Shown piece after piece: positions 41,706 through 51,725 of a DNA stretch of 64,000 nt. Location: contig CM055103.1 of NCBI GenBank assembly GCA_029204225.1, positions 27,574,315 to 27,638,314 on the forward strand, read 5' to 3'. The notes under the pieces are model-generated. The model was given only the letters and a program-made list of their open reading frames with translations. It was not told where the DNA came from and made no database searches. The stretch comes from Diphasiastrum complanatum (lineage: Eukaryota > Streptophyta > Lycopodiopsida > Lycopodiales > Lycopodiaceae). Each line of letters opens with the position of its first letter. The stretch's first letter is position 1. Made by a program: the position numbers and the translations under genes.

Positions 41706-42980
41706 TTAGAGTTGCTGATTATTTTGGCCTGGTAGAGGTTTCCTTCTCTGCATCCGACCGTCAGCAACTTGTTTGTCATCTTCTCGATCATATGACAAGT
41801 GTTGTCGTTGAATAAAACTCGAATGCCTAGATCTGCCATCTTGGAGACAGATAGCAGATCTTTTCTGAGTGAGGGCACATAGAGTGCTCCTGACAACTCT
41901 GCTTGGCCTGACAGTGTTCGTAGCTGTAGAGAGTCGATGCCCTTGACATCGTGTCTGCTTCCATCGCCTAGAATCACCGCTCTGTCATTATCGAGTTCAC
42001 GAAAGTTCATCAAGATCTTCTTGTTGCAGGTTATGTGAGATGTTGCTCCTGAATCAATGACCACATTGTAGTCATGTTTGGAGTAGCTTGTCGAAGCTTC
42101 GTCAAGTATCGTGAAAGCTTCGTCACCTCTTTCTGCATCTTTAGATGATTCTGCAACATTTGCTTTTTCAGCTTTGTTTTTCTTTTTTGGGTTGAATCTG
42201 CAGTCATATGCAGAATGCCCTTTCTTCTTGAAGTGCATTCAAGGTATTGCTGGATTGAACCAGCATTTGTTGGCCATATGGCCTGGTTTGTGGCAGTGAT
42301 CGCAGGAAGAAAATTCGAGAACTTCATCTTCTTGAATCTTGGCTTGTTTTTGGTTTTCTTCTTTCCTTTCATGAAGAGAGCCTTCTCTTGATCACTGCTT
42401 CCCTCTCCTTTTTCTCTCATCAGTCTCTCATCAGCGACAAGACTGATTGCTTTGTCGAATGTCATAATCTGGTAGACTGAGTATGAGCATTCTCAGTGGT
42501 TGATAGGATGTCGGTAGAGATTTCATGAAGTACATCAGCTACTGTGGTGCTGGGACCTGGTGCTTCTGTCTTGATGCAGTGAGTTGAGTGAAGATCATTC
42601 TGATCTGTTCAACATGTTGATCCAACTGGTTGCCATCCCACCGTATTGATTGCAGCTGATTGTGAAGGTGCATGACTGAAGCTTCAGTCCTCACTTCATA
42701 CTTCTGCTTTAATCTTTTCCACGCTACATGGCTGCTTTCGCAATCTTCAATCTGCATGAGTAGATCTTCATATGGACGCAACGATGATTGCCATTGCATG
42801 CTCATCCTTTCTGATCCATTCAGCTCTCCTCGGGTCTCCCTCTAGAGGCTACACCTCTGAGAGCTCGGTCACCGACCAGATGCCTTCGCCCTTCAGGAGT
42901 GTTTTGATTTTGAACTTCCAGATTCTGTAATTTGCGCCATCGAGACTGATTGCTACTCTGGTCTGGATTATCGTAGCCAT
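41706..42980 (-). pseudogene. gag: Copia H gag and protease
   Basis: An ATG at 42980 opens MATIIQTRVAISLDGANYRI and WKFKIKTLLKGEGIW, the Copia gag start. After stops and shifts come YEDLLMQIEDCESSHVAW, a CCHC knuckle CDHCHKPGHMANKC, KKKGHSAYDCRF, and the protease motif NVVIDSGATSHITC with LPSLRKDLLSVSKM-like YVPSLRKDLLSVSKM. The protease DSG is intact. Confidence 0.82.
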
Positions 42981-43029
42981 ATTATGTTGTCTGGAAGAAT
43001 CGCTGCTGGGATATCAATAGTGACAACCT

Positions 43030-43842
43030 GTTGGCTTTGATACCATGTCGTAGAAGGCCAGATCGTTTCGTGTTCGTCTTATCCTTTTCTTTTTGCAAAC
43101 AATTTTCTTTCTTTGAATTTTCTTTTCGTGCGGAAGCCCTAACAAGATCCCAGACACTCGACTACGCATCACATGACATATTTTATTCTAGCAATCAAGA
43201 CACACAACACAAGACAAACAGATACACGAAAATAGAGCGACTATATTGTCAGTTCGGTTTGGGAGCGAGATCATCAGTGTCTCACTCATTGGCGGATTGA
43301 CACTCTGCTCTTACTCTGTGTTTTGCTCGTTGGCAGACTTTCATTCACAACTATGGTGTCTTTACTTTCTTACTCTATTCGCTACGTTTCTCTTTGTCTC
43401 TTACAGATCTCTATATTCACATATTTCTCTTTTTATCATTATCATCCAGAGAGGATCGTTTATACCTCCACTATGTGGAGTTCACAAGATAGCTAAATGT
43501 CAAATCACATGACTAGTTAACGCTAATCAACTAGTTAGTTAGTCTCCGCCGTTGCTACTCATTTCAGCTGGGCGTGAAGCCCGTTGAGCTGCCAGCTAGC
43601 AGCATGAAAGATTTTTTTTTGTTTGTTTCGTAATCTCCCGTTTGCCTTCATTCTTTTCGTTTCTTTTTGTAGTTTTTGTTTTGCGTCCCTTTTGCGGTTT
43701 GTGGTCCTGGAGGTGCGTTTGCGATTCGCGAATCATTTGTGCTTCGAGTCAAAGACACATTGATTGTCGAGAATCATTTTCGTTCGACCTTCGTGTCTTG
43801 TTCGTGCTGCAACAAAGTTGTAGGAGTTCACCATTTCTGACA
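43030..43842 (-). mobile_element. Primer site and 5' LTR of Copia H
   Basis: TGGTATCAAAGCCAAC on the minus strand (about 43030-43045) is the initiator-Met primer site. The LTR spans 43046-43842 (797 bases), with the tip TGTCAGAAATGG at its outer end and CTACGACA at the inner end. Confidence 0.85.
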
Positions 43843-44289
43843 TAATATGGTAGACCAGCCCTCCAGTGTTTGAGATTATTGGTCATGCCTAGATTTAATT
43901 CCACATCGAGACTTGTTTGTGACTACTTAAGTACCTTGAGAGGACCCATACACTCTAATTGAGACATATGGAGTAGTGCATGTACGTGTGACGGATATAG
44001 GCAGGAGGACTACATGAAGAGTTGTGACCTATTTATAGTTGATTTGCATGGGGATTGCATGGGTTCATGCACAGGAATCTACTCTCTATATATTGAGGTG
44101 GGGATTCTCTCGTCAACAACTTGGGCTTAGGTCACCAGTTTCTCTCTTCTCCTCTTGCTATTACATGGCATGGCTTGGGGGCTAGATCCAGGTTTGATCT
44201 AGGTTTGATTGGGCGGTTTGGCTCCATAGTTTGTCTTATTGTATTTTCCTATTCTCATCTTAGGGGGTTTCCCTAGTGGTCTTTACAAC
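43843..44289 (+). mobile_element. Del/Tekay-like LTR, continuation
   Basis: Resumes the LTR cut at 38595. It matches, inverted, 20780-21178 over about 400 bases, including GAGAGGACCCA, the GGCATGGCTTGGGGGCTAGA segment and GGGTCTTTACA-like ends. It breaks at 44289, where Copia I begins. Confidence 0.7.
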
Positions 44290-46200
44290 AAGGAAGGATC
44301 TAAGTCACTTAGATTGAATCCAAGTGAAATAAGAAAAGAATGTAGTCGAGCATGCCATCATCTTGGTGCTTTTTTCAAACCATATAAGCTCTTCTTGAGT
44401 AGGCAAATTTTTTCTTCAAGTCCATGTTGAATGAAGCCCTCAGGTTGCTCCATGTATATCTCCTCCTCAAGATAGCCATACAAGAAATCATTAGATACTT
44501 CCATTTGAAAGAGCATCCAATTGAAATGTGAAGATAGAGCAATCAAGATTCTAATTGTTGTCATCTTGGCCATGGGTGCAAAGGTCTCGTCATAGTTTAA
44601 ACCTTTGATTTGTGCATAGCCTTTTGCACGTAGCCCAGTCTTAAGCTTGTTGTGATCCATCTTGATTATATAAACCCATTTACAACCAATAGCTTTATTG
44701 TTAGATGGTAGATCTAGCAATATCCAAGTGTGATTTTCAATCAATGCATTGTACTCTATGATCATAGCTTGATGCCAATCTTTTGAATCTAATGCTTCTT
44801 GAATACATGAAGGTTCATTAAAAGAAGTGAAGAGAGCATTAGAAATGTTACAAACTTTGACTTGCCTTCCCTTATCAAGATAGGTGAGCCTCAAGGTCTC
44901 GGACTTGGATTTAGAAGATCTTCTTCGAGACATGAGATCTTGAAATTCCTTCTTTTCAAGTCTTGGGCCATCTCCATCAATGACTTGAACTTTTTGTTGT
45001 TGAGAGGATGCTTGATCAAGTGAGCTTGAGCTCCATTTTGCATGAAAATCTTTCCTTCACAAAAGATTACATCTCTACTAGTTACAATCTTCTTAGTAGA
45101 GATTACATAGATTCTATAAGCTTTACTTGATGAACTATAACCAACAAAAAATTCTTTCATTGATGTAGGATCTTCTTTTTTACTTATATTAGTGGATCCA
45201 AAGATCCTCAAATGACTAGCATTTGTTTTTTTCTTAAACAAAAGCTCATATGGTGTTCTACCATCAAGAGCATTACTTGATAATCTATCACAAAGATAAG
45301 TAGCACAAGAAATGGCTTCTCCCCAAAATGACTTAGGAAGTTGAGCATCCATCCTTAAGGTCTTTGCACATTCACATAGTGTACGGTTCTTCATCTTGGC
45401 CACCCCATTTTGTTGAGGTGTGTAGGAGCATGAATACTCCTTCTTGATGCCACTTTGCTCACAAAAGGATTTGAAGCTTGTGGTGGAGATATATTATCCT
45501 CCTCTATCGAACCTTGGTACCTTGATATTGGTACTAAATTGATTTTCCACAAAGCTCTTGAACTGCACAAAAGTCTCAAACACCATAGATTTAGTAGACA
45601 AGATATATCCAACTGTATTTACTATGATCATCAATAAATGTGAAACATAGTTTCCTCTCCGTTGCATTTAGTATATGAAAAATGCACATCCGAGTGGATT
45701 AGATGCAAAACTTGAGAAAATTTAATTGAGGATCTAGGAAAAGATAACTTGTGGCCTTTTGCTAAGGCACAAGCTTCACATGTCTTACCACTTCTTGCCA
45801 AGATCTTGGGCAAGCCAAGGACTTTTTTCATCTTTGCACATTATCTCCATAGCTTTGAAGTTGGGATGGCCCAACCTTTTATGCCAAAGCTCAATTTGTG
45901 AAAGTTCGTTCTCAGCCATCAAGCAATGGTTAGATTCAACATATGCATCTAGCTTAAATAACCTCCCAAATCTTGTTCCTCTTGCAACCATCTCTCCATC
46001 CTTCTTAATAAATCAAGCATCCACATCAAATTGAACTTGGAATATACTATCCAACATTTTCCCAACACTCAACAAGTGATTCTAGGCACATACAACACAC
46101 CATCAAGTTTCAAAATCTTGGAAGATCCAAGAGTCATAGGTTGAACACATCATATCCCTTCTATCTTACATTCGTGATCATTTGATGTATGATTTTACTT
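44290..46200 (-). mobile_element. Copia I fragment
   Basis: A minus-strand Copia piece without LTRs, extending from reverse transcriptase (left) to protease-integrase (right). From right to left: GRLFKLDAYVESNH, LWHKRLGHPNFKAME, CEACALAKGHKLSF (zinc region), LIHSDV, MAKMKNRTLCECAKTLRM, LPKSFWGEAISCATYL, EFFVGYSSSSKAYRIY, then reverse transcriptase HTWILLDLPSNNKAIGCKWV, LNYDETFAPMAKMTTIRILI, SLYGLKKAPR and WHARLHSFLISLGFN. It ends before the active site. Frames are shifted in several places. Confidence 0.82.
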
Positions 46201-46251
46201 CTTAGATGCATTATGAGAAGAGAGTTGAAGGAAAATTTTCTTTAGATTGGT

Positions 46252-46772
46252 CTTGAAACTACCACACAATTTTTCCTACTTTTTGACTATGCGTGAGAAA
46301 TCAATGATTTTTGGTTTGTACACAAAGTACTTCTGATCTAAAACTAAATCACACAAGTTGGGTGCCCTACCAAGGTGTAAACATCAATCATTACTCTCAA
46401 AATGATGATTTTCTTTCCAAGATTGATATGCATGTGAAAGAAGACTTTAAGCACTTAATATTTGACTTGAAATCACTTTTCTCAGATCTAGACACTCCCT
46501 AGACTCATTTAGGCTTAAAATAATCTCCTCTTGAGATTTGGTCGAGATCCAGAATGATTTGGAGTTGAAACTACCACACTATTTTTCCTACTTTTTGACT
46601 ATGCATGAGAAATCAATGATTTTTGGTTTGTACACAAAGTACTTTTGATCTAAAACTAAATCACACAGGTTGGGTGCCCTACCAAGGTGTAAACATCAAA
46701 TCATTACTCTCAAAATGATGCTTTTCTTTCCAAGATTGATATGCATGTCAAAGTACACTTCAAGCTCTTGAT
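46252..46772. repeat. Tandem direct repeat, about 210 bases in 310-base register
   Basis: 46252-46464 and 46565-46772 are nearly identical by eye, both starting TTGAAACTACCACAC and including GGTTGTACACAAAGTACTT-like and CTACCAAGGTGTAAACATCA segments. The roughly 100 bases between them are unique. No coding or terminal structure seen. Confidence 0.85.
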
Positions 46773-47870
46773 TTTAGGATTTTGTAGACACTTAATCTAG
46801 TAACACATACTAAATTGGTACTACCTATTAGCCGAATTTTTGACACCAAAAATCGGGCTAATTTGAGCGAGAATCAGTTATAGAACTAGTTGGTGAATAT
46901 CTTTATGTCAGCAATTCCACAAGAGTTTGATACAGAATATTGGGACAGAAAAAGGGTCCCAGCCCACCCTTAAAGTGACTAGACATGTTATTAGATAATA
47001 AAATATTTGACATATGCGAGTTTTTGTAAGATGGGGTGAAAAATGTCAGACCATATATAAATAGGTCCTAGCCCGCCTGAATGTGGCTATTCGAACAGTT
47101 TACGGCCTTAGAATTGGCTCGGAAGTAAAGATGCCAGTAATGTCGAGTAAAATTTTGATGTACTCAAAAATATTTTGACTAATAGAAAAATCTCTTTGTA
47201 TCACTTGAACTATCAGTAGAAAAATAACCATAAAAACCAACATAACAATGCTTAGCAGTTATTCAAAATATTGGAACTACAAATGGAAATCGGGCACTCA
47301 AATACAAGAGTCCGACATGTGGACACAACAAGTATAGAGAATTGTGATTTGCAACACAAAACTCTAGTATCACGATAATTAGCAGTATAGAAGACCGATA
47401 CGTGGAAATTGCAAATCAAGGCCAAGGATCCCCCCCCCCACCCCCAACCTTAGCAAGCATAAAAGTTTTCATGGGAAGTGGAAAAAAGCACCAGAAGTTC
47501 ACTTTTCACAAAGTGGCAAACAACCACTGGGTAAGTAATGAAATGAGTATGTAGTAATGGCTTGATAGCCCTTCAACATTGGGCACATGAGAAATAGCTA
47601 TTGAAGTGTCAACACCTCAATGGTTGACATTATGGGCACTCAATGACAAAAGCCACCTTTTTGCAAGTGTCAGAAGTTCAATGGTGGGTACAGAGGCAAT
47701 CATTTAAAGGCAAAAGTGAAAAGGAGCTCATGATGAGAGAGGAAAAGGTGACATGAGAGAGAGGCCCACAAAATCCAAGACACATAGCAGGCAAGAGACA
47801 ATAGGTACATGAAGTGAAAAGCAAAGTGAGAAGGGTGGAGAAATGTCATACTGAAGAAAAACTTTTTATC
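46773..47870. other. Intergenic, nothing recognised
   Basis: No gene is supported. A C-rich run (GATCCCCCCCCCACCCCC) occurs at 47428-47448. Confidence 0.55.
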
Positions 47871-47876
47871 TTTCCC

Positions 47877-47885
47877 TATAAAAAA
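47877..47885 (+). promoter_or_regulatory. TATA-like box upstream of a GA array
   Basis: CTATAAAAAA lies about 40 bases before the 244-base GA array, a layout like an LTR promoter with a GA-rich transcribed leader. No downstream gene is identified, so this is tentative. Confidence 0.3.
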
Positions 47886-47920
47886 AGGTGAGGGGCATAC
47901 ATAGAGAGACATTCAATTGT

Positions 47921-48730
<810 letters not shown>

Positions 48731-48798
<68 letters not shown>
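48731..48798. repeat. Perfect (GA)34 microsatellite
   Basis: 68 uninterrupted bases of GA, lying 36 bases inside element K's primer site. Confidence 0.95.
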
Positions 48799-48801
<3 letters not shown>

Positions 48802-48834
48802 AGAAAACTATGCGGCGAAGCGACTGTGTGGTGC

Positions 48835-48852
48835 TCCCCGGCAATGGCGCCA
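48835..48852 (-). other. Primer binding site, tRNA-Asp type (element K)
   Basis: On the minus strand TGGCGCCATTGCCGGGGA, differing at one position from the complement of the tRNA-Asp(GUC) 3' end as I remember it. It adjoins the LTR end at 48854 and defines a minus-strand Gypsy element. Confidence 0.8.
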
Positions 48853-48853
48853 C

Positions 48854-49692
<839 letters not shown>

Positions 49693-49993
49693 ATGTTGTT
49701 GGTAGAAGACACGACAATTTGTGATCATGTCATCTACTGGGTTGCCGGTATTCACACTTGTTAGCTTGGGCCAGTAAATCTTGTTTTTAACCTTCGTGTC
49801 AACAAATGGCTCGACGACCTATGGAATAATAGTAGGGATTGAAACAAATATATACTGGTGCATCAAGATATCATGCCATGGTGGTTATGCTTTGTAGAAA
49901 CAGCTGATGGCGCCATGCTGGTTGTGGATCAAGGAGTTTTAAGGCCTCTTTATGGGTTTGACAGCCATCAAGGTTTGGAAGAATGTATCCGCC

Positions 49994-50880
49994 TCACGCC
50001 TTTGGTTGAAACTTCTTTGCAAACTCTTGGGAGATCAGCATATCCTTGCTAGGTGCATTTGGAGTGATCCTATGCCTTATTAAAGGTGCTTCAACTGCCA
50101 AGGTATGTTCCTCTTGTGAATCGGGTTGAGGAGAGAGAGGTGGTGAGGGATTGGATTCAACGATGCATTGGGATTTAGGAGAAAATTGGCGTTGGATGAA
50201 GGGAATGTTAGTGGTGTCGATGGGGATAGAAGCAAAAGATGGGAGATGATGTTGAGAGGAAGTACCACCAGTGTCCTGTCGAGTTGGTTGGTGGAGGAGC
50301 TGTTGACACTTGAGTTGGGCCTTGAAATGAGGACCCCTGATTTCTTGGTGGAGACTCTTGGAATCATGTGCCATCACCACTCTTATACATCGTAGTGATA
50401 CCCTGAGTGCTGAAATTGAGCATGCTTTGCATGGACAGAAGATGCCGATTGGGTGGCTATCTTTAATTTCTCTCCTAGGGTGGCAATGTGTTGGTTGATG
50501 ACCTCGACAGAAGCAATATAGGATTGTTGTAGTTTGTTGTGTTGCTCTGTTGTGGCCTTTAACTTTTGTGCCAATTTCTGATAGGCCACCACTGGAATCT
50601 GAGTTCCCTCGAAAATAGCTGGAGGTGCGAAATCTGTGAAATTGGCCTGTGCCAACTGACCTTTCATTAGCGGAACGTGCGACTGTTGCTGCTGCCAAAG
50701 CATCGTTGCACTCCATAGTAAGATTTGTCGTAGTTTGTTGCAGAGCGGAGATGTCTTGGTCTTTCAGCTGGATCTAGTTCTGGCTAATTAGTGGCTACTG
50801 TTGTTGGATGTGTGCATTGAGATCCTGGATCTGCTGTTGCTATTGAGCAAAATCAGCCACCAACTTACAACAATCACCAT
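49994..50880 (-). pseudogene. Unrecognised coiled-coil and Pro/Ser/Gln-rich ORF
   Basis: On the minus strand a Gln-rich helix (QQIQDLNAHIQQQ), then AYQKLAQKLKATTEQHNKLQ and VEVINQHIATLGEKLKIATQ, change frame into a Ser/Pro/Gln-rich stretch that ends LIRHRITPNAPSKDMLISQE and stops at 49994. The build resembles the coiled-coil ORF at 4566-5414 in style but not in sequence. It could be a Gypsy gag or accessory protein upstream of element K. I do not recognise the family. Confidence 0.4.
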
Positions 50881-51088
50881 TGTGGGAGAACAATAGTTTC
50901 AAATAAACTTTAGTATAAATCTGTGTATACACTCTTTCATTCAATAAATGAAAGCCCAAGTTGGGCATCAGTACATGTATTTTGTGCTCCCAAATTCATA
51001 AACTGGAGTAGCATTTGATATATCAATGATTATTTTTCTATGTCTATACATGTATTTTTGTTCTATGCTATCTATATTTGTTCAGATC

Positions 51089-51725
51089 TTAATTTAGTAT
51101 AACTACATCATCCTTTGCACCATCATCAATAATGGGAGGCTGAAGCTTTGCCCTAGCCAGTATACTCCGGATAATTTTTTGTCTAAATCTGTACACCTGG
51201 CTTGATGTGTACTCAGGAAGTGTAAACTGCAAAATAGAACATTCATGTATTAGTAATGGCCAAAAACATCAACAAAATAGAAAACTTATCATGATTCCAA
51301 AATAAGAATAAACAAAATTTATTACCTTAGAAATATCAACATCTTGTTGAAGGTTGAACCACTCAAAAAATAACTTTGCATTGTATAATGTGTACCACCC
51401 ACAGTTGAATGAATCATTTTGCTGGTGATTGCAAAATAATTCAGCACACAAAAAATCAATTATGAAACAGAATGAATTAGAATGAAACAATTACATTAGA
51501 ATACTGATTTCAAAATACTATTAAGAAAGACAGGGTTTACCCAAACTGACGATCTGCCAGTCCACGGAATGGGGAACATCTGTAGGAATATATTTACTTA
51601 GATATGGAAGGTATATATCTACATCCTTGTGCGTATTTCTTGTCGAATTCATCATGACACAAAAACCTTTAATAATATTATCTACAGATCTCTTAATAGA
51701 GATCAGGTTTAAACTCCAATGGTCA
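51089..51725 (-). CDS. Ulp1-like (C48) cysteine protease domain exons
   Basis: Three exons. The upstream exon ends LIPYHT; splicing through GTAAGA/TTTTGCAG restores the codon to give LIPYHTNDHWSLNLIS, with the catalytic His in DHWSL. A segment GFCVMMNSTRNTH follows, at the place of the Asp-Ser motif, with Asn instead of Asp. The Cys exon reads QNDSFNCGWYTLYNAKLFFE, fitting the Ulp1 Q-x(4-5)-CG pattern with the oxyanion Gln. The last exon (FTLPEYTSSQVYRF to VVILN) is unrecognised. C48 proteases cleave SUMO or similar modifiers. The Asn may make this one inactive. The donor after the His exon is ambiguous: GTCAGT keeps phase, the better GTAAAC does not. Confidence 0.7.

Larger units (their letters stand above)
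38596..43842 (-). mobile_element. Copia H, LTR to LTR, internally degraded
   Basis: A minus-strand Copia of 5247 bases: 5' LTR 43046-43842, primer site, gag from 42980, protease, partial integrase, reverse transcriptase, RNase H, polypurine tract and 3' LTR 38596-39376. TAAT lies at both outer edges, fitting a short target duplication in the chromovirus LTR. Part of the integrase is deleted and all frames have lesions, so it is not autonomous. It is the longer sister of Copia J. Confidence 0.88.

Noticed and set aside
46250-46780. CRISPR-like or LTR-pair interpretation of the direct repeats
   Set aside because: Only two 210-base units exist, without short regular spacers, TG..CA tips or primer site; the genome is eukaryotic.
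49858-50052. 64-codon plus frame with Trp- and Cys-containing sequence
   Set aside because: The opposite strand carries a longer frame with structured composition; no support for the plus frame.
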